A DNA stretch of 64,000 nucleotides from Sanderia malayensis (GCA_013076295.1 RQOL01000702.1:1-64000); one strand, 5' to 3'. Positions 43,644-58,583 are shown, numbered from the stretch's first letter. Notes: generated by a model from the sequence alone, not told the origin. Numbers and translations are program-made.

Positions 43644-43910
43644 GTAAATATAACGTCCCTCTCTTATAGCTCTTATATTATGCCTACATTTTCATATAAT
43701 AGCTTCACGTGATGAAACGGATGTTGACAGAACGCTCAATCCTTTCCCACCCAATCTACAATGGATAGCTCTCTATCCTTGCCTTGATATTAAAGTTGTC
43801 CAATCGAAAATCAAGGCGCTTTATGATGCTTTTTAACAAGCACTTGCTGCATTGAAAATTGCAGTTGATATAACGAAGTACAATTTAGAATGTTTCCTTG
43901 AATTCAACAG

Positions 43911-46464
43911 GGGTAACTGAAACCGACAGGTCCCGAAAATATGCAGAATTATACATTATGGACACCCAGCAAGCACTGCAGGAACGCCAGAACACAGCCA
44001 GAGAACAAAACTTGGACTTAGACATGGTGGCGCTGCTGCAAAACGAATTGATGGCAGTAAATCGGTTTGCTCAACATTTTAAAACAATGGGAGAAGTACT
44101 GGAAGAGCAAAGGCAGCAAGCCATTGCCAATGATCAGCCTATTCCCACGTTCAAGATGATTATTACCGGTCGCCCAGAACAAGATCGAAGATATGATAAT
44201 CCTACTGCCAGAGAAATTGCAGCAGTCTACACTACACGCAATGGCGGTGCTCCTAATCCCGAGAATAGAGAGCTTCAAATTCAAACAAGGCGTGGTAATC
44301 TTATGAAGATTAATGCCTTAGATCCCGTTGCGGATCCTCTAACCTATCCATTGTTGTTCTTTCAGGGTGATCGGGTACAGCTTGGACCTTCAACGTCTAC
44401 CTACACGTGAGGACAAGACCAGGAAAATCCTGATCGTGTCCACCGTGTCAGACTCACAATCGCCGAATATTATTCGTACCGAATACAAGTCAGAAATCAA
44501 CTGTCTACCATCCACAGCGCAACACTTCTCTTTCAACAATATTGGTGGACGCATACACCAAAATAGAAGGAAACAAGCTCAACTGGATTTTGCACAATCA
44601 ACGGCAATTACGTGCTGACAGTTATCGAGGCCTGATGGATCACCTGAACAGAAGGGCTGAAATCGAAAATCAAATGGCCAGGGCAAACAATCCCAACGAA
44701 CCCCTTCATATTGATGTCGGTCGTGTTGTCATACTTCCCTCATCTTTTTCAGGCAGTCAACGAAATATGTACCAGAACTTTCAAGATGCAATGACTATCG
44801 TAGAAAGTATGGCAAGCCTGACATCTTCCTAACCATGACGGCCAATCCCAAGTGGAAGGAGATTTCAGAAAACATTCTACCACACCAGAAGGCGAATGAC
44901 CGGCCTGACATCGTCACACGAGTATTTCAACAAAACTACAAGAACTACTGGAAGATGTCCTTCACAAGCACATTCTCGGACACACTATTGCACATGTATA
45001 TGTCATCGAATTTCAGAAGAGAGGACTACCACACGCTCACATGATTTTGTTCCTCTCTGAGGCTGATAGACCACGAACACCCGAAGAGGTAACATCTACA
45101 ACAATAATTTATATATAGAGTACGATATATAATCATCAGTTGTATTGCTTAGTAAAAACACAATGCATTTGATGTGTAGAACTTACATTGATATTTTTCC
45201 TCCAAACCTACAGGTAGATCGACTCATATCAGCTGAAATTCCGGACCCACAGGATGCAAGATATCACAAGTTAGTACTGAAGCACATGACACATGGACCA
45301 TGCGTGATATAAACCCCGGATGTGTTTGCATGGAGAATAACAAATGCAAGAAACGATTTCCGAAAGATCGCACTGCCGAAACACAAGTCAATGCGAATGG
45401 TTATCCACTCTACAGACGACGCTGTCGTCACCCAGTCAATCTAGAAGATCGACTTCTAGATGATACATGGGTTGTGCCACATAATCGCTCTTCTACTCAA
45501 GTATCAGTGTCACATTAATCTCGAAATATGTAGCACTGTGAAGTCCGTGAAATATATTTTCAAATATATTCATAAAGGACAAGACATGGCACACGTGGAA
45601 ATTCTCGAAGGACAGCAGCAACAAGTACCTCAAGATATTGAGCACGATGAAGTACGCCAATACATCAACGCTCGGTATATTGGACCACACGAAGCTGTTC
45701 ACAGAATATTCAATTTTCCATGCACGAGAAAAGTCACACTATAAAACGTCTGCATGTTCATCTACCTGATCAGCAGACCGTATACTTTCAGGATAATGGA
45801 AGGGTCGAACAATTACAAAACATCAATGAAAAAAACACTGACGTCTTGGTTTGAATTGAATGCACAAGACCCGGCTGCACGCCAATATCTCTATCACGAG
45901 ATTCCTGAACACTATGTTTTCAACGAGCGCACCAAAACATGGAAAGCAAGACAGCGGAGAACACTGCCTGTCATAGGCAGAATATATCAAGTTCACCCAC
46001 GACCATGTGAGCAAAGGTTCGCACTGAGACTATTGCTTCTCCATAAACGAGGTGCCACGTCGTTTGAAGATCTTCGCACGATAGAAGGAAACCTATGCAA
46101 TTCCTTCAAAGACGCTGCTTTAGCTCTAGGTCTGTTGGAAGATGATGCTGAAATCATACGCTGTTTGGAGGAGGCAGTTATTTTCAACATGCCAATACAA
46201 CTGAGACAGTTGTTGCAACATTACTCCTTTTTCAAACACCTTCAGATATCGCAGCACTCTTCAACATGTTCAAAGAAGCATTAAGTGAAGACTTTGTACG
46301 ACGTGATCAAGTCAATCATCCAGATATGGCCATAGCTTTTGAAGACCGACACATGTATCAATGTCTACATGACATTGACGAAAATTTGAAAGTACATGGT
46401 CAATCGATCACTAATTATGCTGACCTTCCTCAACTTCCAGCCGACTATGTCATTCCTGAACGAG
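43911..46464 (+). pseudogene. Helitron Rep (HUH/Y2) and linker region, copy B (frameshifted)
   Basis: The exon starts after TTCAACAG with VTETDRSRKYAELYIMDT. Helitron_like_N landmarks follow (LNWILHNQRQLRADSYRGL near 44,575, VILPSSFSGS near 44,730, MTANPKW near 44,835). The HUH motif PHAH has histidine codons at 45,032-34 and 45,038-40. A 125-bp intron lies at 45,089-45,213 between PEE and VDRLISAEIP. Then come CMENNKCKKRFP near 45,330 and the catalytic tyrosine pair KYIFKYIHKG, Tyr codons 45,553-55 and 45,565-67, four residues apart as in characterised Helitron Reps. SWFELNAQDP and GATSFEDLRTIEG (to 46,090) lead to the helicase. Frame changes occur near 44,365-44,408, 44,540, 44,810, 44,925, 45,298, 45,485, 45,730, 45,825 and 46,207. 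Each is consistent with a 1-nt indel or a point stop. All catalytic residues are present. Confidence 0.88.
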
Positions 46465-46619
46465 GTACTAATGTGTTATTTTCAAATATGTACTGTATTA
46501 GTAAGAATATAATAATGTATCCTAAGATCGTGCAGACAAGGGCATTTACGTATTTTTGCACATGATTCTCCTAGCTTTCTTTCCAATTTTATTGCAATAT
46601 ATTTCACTTATTATTACAG

Positions 46620-48170
46620 AGGAAGATGACATGATGTTGGCAATGCCAGAGAGGAAGGAGAACGAATGCTGGCCGCATTGAACCCTGAACAGCGAGCCAT
46701 ATACACGGGAATCACTGATGCTATCAACGCGCAATCCGAACAGAACTGTCACTTTGTTGACGGGCCGGCTGGAACCGGGAAAACTTTCCTTTACAACACG
46801 TTGGTTCACAATCTGCAAGCCAATGGACATAAAGTTCAGTGCATGGCGTGGTCAGGAATTGCTGCAACACTGCTCATAAATGGTAGAACTTCACATTCTA
46901 CCTTTCAAATTCCTATACCACTTCAAGCTGAATCAACGTGTAATGTCAAGAGACAGAGCAGGAGAGCACAGGTATTGCGCGAAACTACCCTATTCATATG
47001 GGATGAAGCTTCCATGATTCCCGCACTTGCATTACAAGCAGTCGACCGACTGCTTCGAGACATTACACATGTCGACAGACCATTTGGTGGCAAGTTCATG
47101 CTACTTGGTGGTGACTTCAGACAGTTCTACCTGTCGTCACGAAAGCAGGAAGGGAAAGAATTGTAGCAGAGACTCTAAAATCACACCAGATCATTGATCT
47201 ATGGACAAAGTTTCAGCAGCATCGTTTACACACCAACATGAGAGCCGTTCAAGATGATTCATACCGTGAATTCTCAGAATGGCTTCTCAGACTTGGCAAC
47301 AAGCAAGAAGCACACGATGCACTGGACAACGTAATTCTGCCACAACAGATATGCACTTCGTCTAAAGAAGACATGCTGAACTTCATTTTTCCCAGGCCGA
47401 ACACACCAGATTCACACCTAATGATGGATCCTGTAACAATGTCTGAACGCTGTTGTCTGACTCCAAAGAATGACTTATCACATCAAGTAACGACTTAATT
47501 CTGGACAGACTTCAAACACCGAAAGAACTTATTACAGCACAGACAGTGTTGTCACAGACGATCCAGATGAGGAAGAGGCCTACCCCATTGAATTTCTCAA
47601 CCAACTCACTCCGAATGGAATGCCGTTGCACAGACTTAAACTCAAGGTAGGAAGAGTACAATCTTTCATCCTATTAACATTAAATTATTATGTGCAAAGG
47701 TTGCACCATAAAAAAGCCGTCATTAATCACAATAATATTCATTGCATTAGGTTGGTGCAACGATCATTCTTCTGCGGAATCTCAATCCAAAGAAAGGTCT
47801 TTGCAACGGAACAAGACTCATAGTTCGGCATCTCCGACGTCACGTGATCACAGCAGAGATCATTACCAAGGAGCACAGAGGACAACGGGTCATGATTCCC
47901 AAGATCACAGTCTCCACTCAGGACACGGAAATGCCGTTCAAAATGAAACGCCGACAGTTTCCAGTCAGACTTGCATACTGCTTGACAATCAACAAGGCAC
48001 AGGGGCAATCCCTGAGGTATGTTGGTTTGTACTTACCTGAGCCCGTGTTCACACATGGTCAGTTATATGTGGCCATGTCAAGAGCAACATCATTTAACGG
48101 GCTCAAAGTATTCCTCCCAGAGGAAACACACAGGAAAACAAAGAACATTGTTTTCCAAGAAGTCCTGTAA
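46620..48170 (+). pseudogene. Helitron PIF1-like helicase domain, copy B (frameshifted; last exon open)
   Basis: Follows a 155-bp intron (46,465-46,619, GTACTAAT...TTACAG). Walker A GPAGTGKT is encoded at 46,762-46,785, motif Ia by QCMAWSGIAATLL, Walker B by FIWDEAS, and motif III by LLGGDFRQ near 47,105. A missing base at about 47,121 shifts the frame; the true continuation (TKAGRERIVAETL) is visible in the next frame. A second shift lies near 47,490. A 104-bp intron at 47,647-47,750 is followed by a fully open last exon, 47,751-48,170. That exon carries LRNLNPKKGLCNGTRL, FPVRLAYCLTINKAQGQS and FTHGQLYVAMSRATS (motifs V and VI) and ends with a TAA stop. It would unwind the displaced strand during rolling-circle transposition. 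Confidence 0.92.
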
Positions 48171-48792
48171 AGGCTTCATCCTAGAGCGACCATCTGCACA
48201 GTTGCTCTACAGAGGGCTGCCTACCAAAACGCACATACACACATTCAAGGGTACGGGTATTGTGTGTCAACGCAGATCACGTCGCACATAAGTGTGATGT
48301 ACAGCCGTTACTGGCACCTTTCTAGAATGCATTCATTCTAGATAACACTGATCTGCGGAGACCAACTGGACATTACACCCTCCACATGTCCAGGGGTGAC
48401 TGCACCACACACAGCAGTCGGCACAGTCCTGAATCCTGCGTAGCGCCCGATTATTAAGAGTTATGCGTTGCCATTTTCTCCGATATTGCCTATGGGAAAG
48501 TGGATTTCCTTACTCTGTGAAAACTGCAAGTTGTCCCTTAAGGATAGTTACTTTTTGTAAAGCATCGCATTATCAATAACATCCCCCCTCTCCTTTTAAT
48601 ACATGAAAACTTAGTCTTTAAGCTATAGAGGCCCCTTTAGTGTTTACTGTTATATACTTCCAAATTTCAATTGCACTTTTCACCAACAAGGAAAACTCGA
48701 ACAAAGGTTACTCCTTGACGCTGGTGTTCGAGCTTTTAACTAATGTAACCGGCAATCTTATTCTTTTTTTGCTATGTACAAACGTAATCCTC
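48171..48792 (+). other. Helitron B 3' flank with nested inverted repeats
   Basis: Non-coding. CGCAGATCA (48,271-48,279) is complementary to TGATCTGCG (48,349-48,357). Between them lies a 9-bp stem TCTAGAATG/CATTCTAGA with a CATT loop (48,321-48,342). Helitrons end with a short hairpin followed by CTRR. Here CTAG lies within the stem, not after it, so this is only a candidate terminus. The rest, to the gap, shows nothing recognisable. Confidence 0.4.
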
Positions 48793-48892
48793 NNNNNNNN
48801 NNNNNNNNNNNNNNNNNNNNNNNNNNNNNNNNNNNNNNNNNNNNNNNNNNNNNNNNNNNNNNNNNNNNNNNNNNNNNNNNNNNNNNNNNNNN
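48793..48892. other. Assembly gap (100 N)
   Basis: Exactly 100 N, the conventional size for a gap of unknown length. All modules to the right are in the opposite orientation to those on the left, so order and orientation across this point are not proven. Confidence 0.99.
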
Positions 48893-49087
48893 GACACTAA
48901 AACTTTCAAATTTAATTAACATGGCCAATTTTGTCCTACAGAACCCACGAAAATATCAACATGAAGCTAATAGCTTGGCGAACATTTATCGAAGGTATTT
49001 GGGTGAAAAAAACAAAGTTGTGGCAGGTTAAAAATTAATTTTCGCAAATGAAAACACACGCGTGTTGCTTGAAAATTTCGTGTTTTA
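48893..49087 (-). repeat. Module M, copy 6, internally deleted
   Basis: The complement of the M 3' middle (GACAAAATTGGCCATG, AACACGCGTGTGTTTTC on the reverse strand) runs to about 49,086. It then jumps directly to the type II head GCCGGGGGCCCGG, so about 0.7 kb of M is missing. The left part is lost in the gap. Confidence 0.8.
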
Positions 49088-49191
49088 GCCGGGGGCCCGG
49101 TCGCTTCGCCCCCTCCCCGGAGCCCCCCAAGCAACAAAAGTTTAATGTGATTGGCGCGCTTCGCACGCTGCATTCGCTCCCGCTCATGCCC
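49088..49191 (-). repeat. Type II hairpin module, inverted
   Basis: Reads AACTTTTGTTGCTT complement and GGCGCGCTTCGCACGCTGC, ending CGCTCATGCCC. The stem has one mismatch (GCACGC). A (TACA)n-type run follows at 49,192-49,250. Confidence 0.85.
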
Positions 49192-52100
49192 ATACATACC
49201 TACATACATAAATACATACATACCTACATACATACATACATACCTACATACAATACATACCCTACGATACATACCCTACGATACATACCCTACGATACAT
49301 ACCCTACGATACATACCCTACGATACATACCCTACGATACATACCCTACAATAAATACCTTACAATAAATACCCTACAATACATACCCTACGATACATAC
49401 CCTACGATACATACCCTACGATACATACCCTACGATACATACCCTACGATACATACCCTACGATACATACCCTACGATACATACCCTACGATACATACCC
49501 TACGATACATACCCTACAATACATACCCTACAATACATACCCTACAATACATACACTACAATACATACCCTACAATACATACCCTACAATGAATACACTA
49601 CCATACATACCCTACAATACATACCCTACAATAAATACCTTACAATACATACCCTACAATACATACCCTACAATACATACCCTACAATACATACCCTACG
49701 ATACATACCCTACAATACATACCCTACAATACATACCCTATAATACATACCCTACAATAAATACCCTACAATACATACCCTACAATAAATACCTTACAAT
49801 AAATACCCTACAATACATACCCTACAATACATACCCTACAATACATACCCCACGATACATACCCTACAATACACACCCTACAATACATACCCTATAATAC
49901 ATACCCTACAATAAATACCCTACAATACATACCCTACAATAAATACCTTACAATAAAAACCCTACAATACATACCCTACAATACATACCCTACAATACAT
50001 ACCCTATAATACATACCCTACAATAAATACCCTACAATACATACCCTACAATAAATCCTTACAATAAATACTACAATAATACCCTACAATACATACCCTA
50101 CAATACATACCGTACAACACATATCCTACATAACATACCCTATAATACATACCCTACAATACATACCCTACAATAAATACCTTACAATAAATACCCTACA
50201 ATACATACCCTACAATACATACCCTACAATACATACCCTATAATACATACCCTACAATAATACCCTACAATACATACCCTACAATAAATACCTTACAATA
50301 AATACCCTACAATACATACCCTACAATACATACCCTACATACATACCGACAACATATATGCTACATAACATACCCTATAATACATACCCTGCAATAAATA
50401 CCCTACAATAAATACCTTACAATAAATACCCTACAATACCTACCCTACAATACATACCCTACAATACATACCCCACGATACATACCCTACAATACATACC
50501 CTACAATACATACCCTACAATACATACACTACCATACATACCCTACAATACATACCCTACAATAAATACCTTACAATACATACCCTACAATACATACCCT
50601 ACAATACATACCCTACGATACATACCCTACAATACATACCCTACAATACATACCCTATAATACATACCCTACAATAAATACCCTACAATACATACCCTAC
50701 AATAAATACCTTACAATACATACCCTACAATACATACCCTACAATACATACCCTACGATACATACCCTACAATACATACCCTACAATACATACCCTACGA
50801 TACATACCCTACAATAAATACCCTACAATACATACCCTATAATACATACCCTACAATAAATACCCTACAATACATACCCTACAATAATACCTTACAATAA
50901 TACCCTACAATACATACCCTACAATACATACCCTACAATACATACCGTACGACACATATCCTACATAACATACCCTATAATACATACCCTACAATACATA
51001 CCCTACAATAAATACCCTACAATAAATACCCTACAATACATACCCTACAATACATACCCTACAATACATACCCTACAATACATACACTACAATACATACC
51101 CTACAATACATACCCTACAATACATACACTACAATACATACCCTACAATACATACCCTACAATAAATACCTTACAATACATACCCTACAATACATACCCT
51201 ACAATACATACCCTACGATACATACCCTACAATACATACCTACAATACATACCCTATAATAGATACCCTACAATAAATACCCTAAAATACATACCCTACA
51301 ATAAATACCTTACAATAAATACCCTACAATACATACCCTACAATACATACCCTACAATACATACCCACGATACATACCCTACATAACATACCCTACAATA
51401 CATACCCTACAATAATACCCTACAATAATACCTACAATAAATACCCTACAATACATACCCTACAATACATACCCTACAATACATACCCCAGGATACATAC
51501 CCTACAATACATACCCTACAATACATACCCTACACTACATACACTACCATACATACCCTACAATACATACCCTACAATAAATACCTTACAATACATACCC
51601 TACAATACATACCCTACAATAAATACCTTACAAATACCCTACGTGCATACCCTACAATACATACCCTACAATACATACCCTACAATACATACCCTACAAT
51701 ACATACCCTACAATACATACCCTACAATACATACACTACCATACATACCCTACAATACATACCCTACAATAAATACCTTACAATACATACCCTACAATAC
51801 ATACCCTACAATACATACCCTACGATACATACCCTACAATACATACCCTACAATACATACCCTACAATAATACCCTACATACATACCCTACATACATACC
51901 CTACAATAAATACCTTACAATACATACCCTACAATACATACCCTACAATACATACCCTACAATACATACCCTACGATACATACCCTACAATACATACCCT
52001 ACAATACATACCCTATAATACATACCCTACAATAAATACCCTACAATACATACCCTACAATAAATACCTTACAATAAATACCCTACAATACATACCCTAC

Positions 52101-55100
52101 AATACATACCCTACAATACATACCCCACGATACATACCCTACAATACACACCCTACAATACATACCCTATAATACATACCCTACAATAAATACCCTACAA
52201 TACATACCCTACAATAAATACCTTACAATAAATACCCTACAATACATACCCTACAATACATACCCTACAATACATACCCTATAATACATACCCTACAATA
52301 AATACCCTACAATACATACCCTACAATAAATACCTTACAATAAATACCCTACAATACATACCCTACAATACATACCCTACAATACATACCGTACAACACA
52401 TATCCTACATAACATACCCTATAATACATACCCTACAATACATACCCTACAATAAATACCTTACAATAAATACCCTACAATACATACCCTACAATACATA
52501 CCCTACAATACATACCCTATAATACATACCCTACAATAAATACCCTACAATACATACCCTACAATAAATACCTTACAATAAATACCCTACAATACCCCTA
52601 CAATACATACCCTACAATACATACCGTACAACACATACCCTACATAACATACCCTATAATACATACCCTACAATAAATACCCTACAATAATACCTACAAT
52701 AAATACCCTACAATACATACCCTACAATACATACCCTACAATACATACCCCACGATACATACCCTACAATACATACCCTACAATACATACCCTACAATAC
52801 ATACACTACATACATACCCTACAATACATACCCTGCAATAATACCTTACAATACATACCCTACAATACATACCCTACAATACATACCCTACATACATACC
52901 CTACAATACATACCCTACAATACATACCCTACAATACATACCCTACAGTAAATACCCTACAATACATACCCTACAATAAATACACTACCATACATACTTA
53001 TACATACCCTATAATAGATACCCTACAATAAATACCCTAAAATACATACCCTACAATAAATACCTTACAATAAATACCCTACAATACATACCCTACAATA
53101 CATACCCTACAAAACATACCCCACGATACATACCCTACATAACATACCCTATAATACATACCCTACAATAATACCCTACAATAATACCTACAATAATACC
53201 CTACAATACATACCCTACAATACATACCCTACAATACATACCCCAGGATACATACCCTACAATACATACCCTACAATACATGCCCTACACTACATACACT
53301 ACCATACATACCCTACAATACATACCCTACAATAAATACCTTACAATACATACCCTACAATACATACCCTACAATAAATACCTTACAATAAATACCCTAC
53401 GATACATACCCTACAATACATACCCTACAATACATACCCTACAATACATACCCTACAATACATACCCTACAATACATACCCTACAATACATACACTACCA
53501 TACATACCCTACAATACATACCGTACAATAATACCTACAATACATACCCTACAATACATACCCTACAATACATACCCTATAATACATACCCTACAATAAT
53601 ACCCTACAATAATACCCTACAATACATACCCTACAACACTACCCTACAATACATACCCTATAATACATACCCTACAATACATACCCTACAATACATACCC
53701 TACAATACATACCCTACAATACATACCCTACAATACATACCCTACAATACATACCTTACAATACATACCCTACAATAAATACCCTACAATACATACCCTA
53801 CAATACATACCCTACAATACATACCCTACAATACATACCCTACAATACATACCCTACAATACATACCCCACGATACATACCCTACATAACAACCCTACAA
53901 TACATACCCTACAATACATACACTACCAACATACCCTACAATAAATACCTTACAATAAACCCTACAATACATACCCTACAATACATACCCTACAATACAT
54001 ACCCCACGATACATACCCTACATAACATACCCTATAATACATACCCTACAATAAATACACTACAAATAATACCTTACAATAAATACCCTACAATACATAC
54101 CCTACAATACATACCCTACAATACATACCCTACAATACATACCCTACATAACCTACACTACATACCCTACAATACATACCCTACAATAAATACCTTACAA
54201 TACATACCCTACAATACATACCCTACAATACATACCCTACGATACATACCCTACAATACATACCCTACAATACATACCCTATAATACATACCCTACAATA
54301 AACCCTACAATAAATACCCTACAATACATACCCTACACATACCCTACATACATACCCTACAATACATACCCTACAATACATACCCTACAATACATACCCT
54401 ACAATACATACCCTTACAATACATACCCTACAATAAATACCCTACAATACATACCCTACAATACATACCCTACAATACATACCCTACAATACATACCCTA
54501 CAATACATACCCTACATACATACCCTACAATACATACCCTACAATACATACCCTACAATACATACCTACAATACATACCCTACAATACATACCCTACAAT
54601 AAATACCTTACAATACATACCCTACAATACATACCCTACAATACAACCCTAATACATACCCTACAATACATACCCTGCAATACATACCCTACAAATACAT
54701 ACCCTACAATAATACCCTACAATATATACCCTACAATAAATACCTACAATACATACCCTACAATACATACCCTACAATAATACCTACAATAAATACCTAC
54801 AATACATACCCTACAATACATACCCTACAATACATACCCTACGATAAATACCCTACAATACATACCCTACAATACATACCCTACAATAATACACTACCAT
54901 ACATACCCTACAATACATACCCTACAATAAATACCTTACAATACATACCCTACAATACATACCCTACAATACATACCCTACGATACATACCCTACAATAC
55001 ATACCCTACAATACATACCCTATAATACATACCCTACAATAAATACCCTACAATACATACCCTACAATAAATACCTTACAATAAATACCCTACAATACAT

Positions 55101-57357
55101 ACCCTACAATACATACCCTACAATACATACCCCACGATACATACCCTACAACACATACCCTACAATACATACCCTATAATACATACCCTACAATAAATAC
55201 CCTACAATACATACCCTACAATAAATACCTTACAATAAATACCCTACAATACATACCCTACAATACATACCCTACATAACATACTCTACAATACATACCC
55301 TACAATACATACCCTACAATACATACCCTACAATACATACCCTACAATACATACCCTACAATACATACCCTACCAATACATATCCTACAATAAATACCTC
55401 ACAATACATACCCTACAAAAATACCACAATACATACCCTACAATAATACCCTACCCACATACATACCCTACAATACATACCCTGCAATACATACCCTACG
55501 ATACATACCCTACAATACATACCCTACAATAAATACCCTACAATACATACCCTACGATGCATACCCTACAATACATACCCTACAATACATACCCTACAAT
55601 AAATACCCTACAATACATACCCTACAATACATACACTACCATACATACCCTACAAACATACCGTACAATAAATACCTTACAATACATACCCTACAATACA
55701 TACCCTACAATACATACCCTACGATACATACCCTACAATACATACCCTACAATACATACCCCTATAATACATACCCTACAATAAATACCCTACAATAAAT
55801 ACCCTACAATACATACCCTACAACACATACCCTACATAACATACCCTATAATACATACCCTACAATACATACCCTACAATACATACCCACAATACATACC
55901 CACATACATACCCTACAATACATACCCTACAATACATACCTTACAATACATACCCTACAATAAAAATACCCTACAATACATACCCTACAAATACCATACC
56001 CCTACAATACATACCCTACAATACATACCCTACAATACATACCCTACAATACATACCCCACGATACATACCCTACATAACATACCCTACAATACATACCC
56101 TACAATACATACACACCATACATACCCTACAATACATACCCTACAATAAATACCTTACAATACATACCCTACAATACATACCCTACAATACAAACCCTAG
56201 GATACATACCCTACAATACATACCCTGCAATACACACCCTATAATACATACCCTACATAAATACCCTACAATATATACCCTACAAATAAATACACTACCA
56301 TACATACCCTACAATACATACCCTACAATAAATACCTTACAATACATACCCTACAATACATACCCTACAATACATACCCTACGATACATACCCTACAATA
56401 CATACCCTACAATACATACCCTATAATACATACCCTACAATAAATACCCTACAATACATACCCTACAATAAATACCTTACAATAAATACCCTACAATACA
56501 TACCCTACAATACATACCCTACAATACATACCGTACAACACATACCCTACATAACATACCCTATAATACATACCCTACATTACATACCCTACAAATAAAT
56601 ACCTTACAATAAATACACTACAATACATACCCTACAATACATACCCTACAATACATACCCCACGATAAATACCCTACAATACATACCCTACAATACATAC
56701 CCTACAATACATACACTACCATACATACCCTACAATACATACCCTACAATAAATACCTTACAATACATACCCTACAATACATACCCTACAATACATACCC
56801 TACGATACATACCCTACAATACATACCCTACAATACATACCCTATAATACATACCCTACAATAAATACCCTACAATACATACCCTACAATACATACCCTA
56901 CAATACATACCCTACGATACATACCCTACAATACATACCCCTACAATACATACCCTAAATACATACCCTACAATAAATACCCTACAATACATACCCTACA
57001 ATAAATACACTACCATACATACCCTACAATACATACCCTACAATAAATACCTTACAATACATACCCTACAATACATACCCTACAATACATACCCTACGAT
57101 ACATACCCTACAATACATACCCTACAATACATACCCTATAATACATACCCTACAATAAATACCCTACAATACATACCCTACAATAAATACCTTACAATAA
57201 ATACCCTACAATACATACCCTACAATACATACCCTACAATACATACCGTACAACACATACCCTACATAACATACCCTATAATAGATACCCTACAATGTAT
57301 ACCCTACAATAAGTACCTTACAATAAATACCCTACAATACATACCCTACAATACATA
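49192..57357 (-). repeat. 14-bp minisatellite, inverted 8.1-kb array
   Basis: About 580 units of TACCCTACAATACA (complement of the left-half unit). Unit variants include ATAAATACC, GATACATACCC, CTATAATAC and a block containing CCGTACAACACAT then CCTACATAACATACCC. That block recurs near 50,109, 50,345, 50,945, 52,388, 52,624, 56,531 and 57,245, so irregular higher-order duplication has occurred. Many 1-nt unit-length errors are present. The plus-strand 14-residue-period frames are by-products. The array ends at CATATGCTCGCC, where the 114-bp satellite starts. Confidence 0.95.
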
Positions 57358-58583
57358 TGCTCGCCTGTCAATCTATTATCAAGAAACATTGACTGATAGG
57401 GCGCACTTCGTGCACTGCATTCGCTTCGCTCATACCCCTTTCAACCCCACTTACAATGAGTTAGCTTGCTGCGCTCGCCTGTCTATCTATTATAAAGAAA
57501 CATTGATTGATAGGGCGCACTTTGTGCGCTGCATTCGCTTCGCTCATGCCTCTTTTAACCCCACGTCAATGGGTTAGCTCGCTGCGCTCGCCTGTCTATC
57601 TGTTATCAAGAAACATTGACTGATAGGGCGCACTTCGTGCGCTGCATTCGCTTCGCTCATGCCTCCTTCAACCCCACGTACAATGGGTTAGCTCCCTGCG
57701 CTCGCCTGTCTATCTATTATAAAAAAAACATTGGCTCATAGGGCGCACTTCGTGCGCTGCATTCGCTGCGCTCATGCCTCTTTCAACCCCACGTACAATG
57801 GGTTAGCTCGCTGCGCTGCGCTCGCCTGTCTATCTATTATCAAGAAACATTGACTGATAGGGCGCACTTCGTGCGCTGCATTCGCTTCGCTGATGCCTCT
57901 TTCAAGCCCACGTGCAATGGGTTAGCTCGCTGCGCTCGCCTGTCTATCTTCTATAAAGAAACATTGACTGATAGGGTGCACTTCGTGCGCTGCATTCGCT
58001 TCGCTCATGCCTCTTTCAACTCCATGTACAATGGGTTAGCTCGCTGCGCTCGCATGTCTATCTATTATCAAGAACCATTGACTGATCTTTCCTCTCCACG
58101 TACAATGGGTTATCTCGCTATGCTCGCCTAACTATCTATTATCAAGAAACATTGACTGATAGGGCGCACATCGTGCGCTGCATTCGCTTCGCTCATACCC
58201 ATTTCAACCCCACTTACAATGAGTTAGCTCGCTGCGCTCGCCTGTCTATCTATTATAAAGAAACAATGATTGATAGGGCGCACTTTGTGCGCTGCATTCG
58301 CTTCGCTCATGCCTCTTTTAACCCCACGTACAATGGGTTAGCTCGCTGCGCTCGCCTGTCTATCTATTATAAAAAAAACATTCCCTCATAGGGCGCACTT
58401 CGTGCGCTGCCTTCGCTTCGCTCATGCCTCTTTCAACCCCACGTACAATAAGTTAGCTCGCTGCGCTCGCCTGTCTATCTATTATCAAGAAACATTGACT
58501 GATAGGGCGCACTTTGTGCGCTGCATTCGCTTCGCTGATGCCTCTTTCAAGCCCACGTGCAATGGGTTAGCTCGCTGCTCGCT
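57358..58583 (-). repeat. 114-bp GC-hairpin satellite, inverted array 4 (about 10-11 units)
   Basis: Complement of the left-half unit. One unit at about 58,085-58,110 has lost the whole GCATGAGCG hairpin core (ACTGATCTTTCCTCTCCACG). It ends at GCTCGCTGCTCGCTGCGATT, where a truncated tRNA-Ser unit begins. Confidence 0.95.

Larger units (their letters stand above)
40085..48792 (+). mobile_element. Helitron copy B with full-length RepHel region
   Basis: Rolling-circle transposon. The protein order (CxxC N-terminal domain, HUH/Y2 replication initiator, PIF1-type SF1 helicase) is diagnostic of Helitrons. About 1.9 kb of non-coding leader precedes the gene and about 620 bases follow it before the assembly gap. 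Its first 3.9 kb is duplicated as copy A. The 5' TC and 3' CTRR ends cannot be fixed here: the left flank is the same simple repeat in both copies and the right flank ends at the gap. Many frameshifts make this copy inactive as written. Confidence 0.93.

Noticed and set aside
44018..44284. Minus-strand frames within the RepHel region
   Set aside because: They are shadows of the plus-strand coding sequence, which has recognised Rep and helicase motifs.
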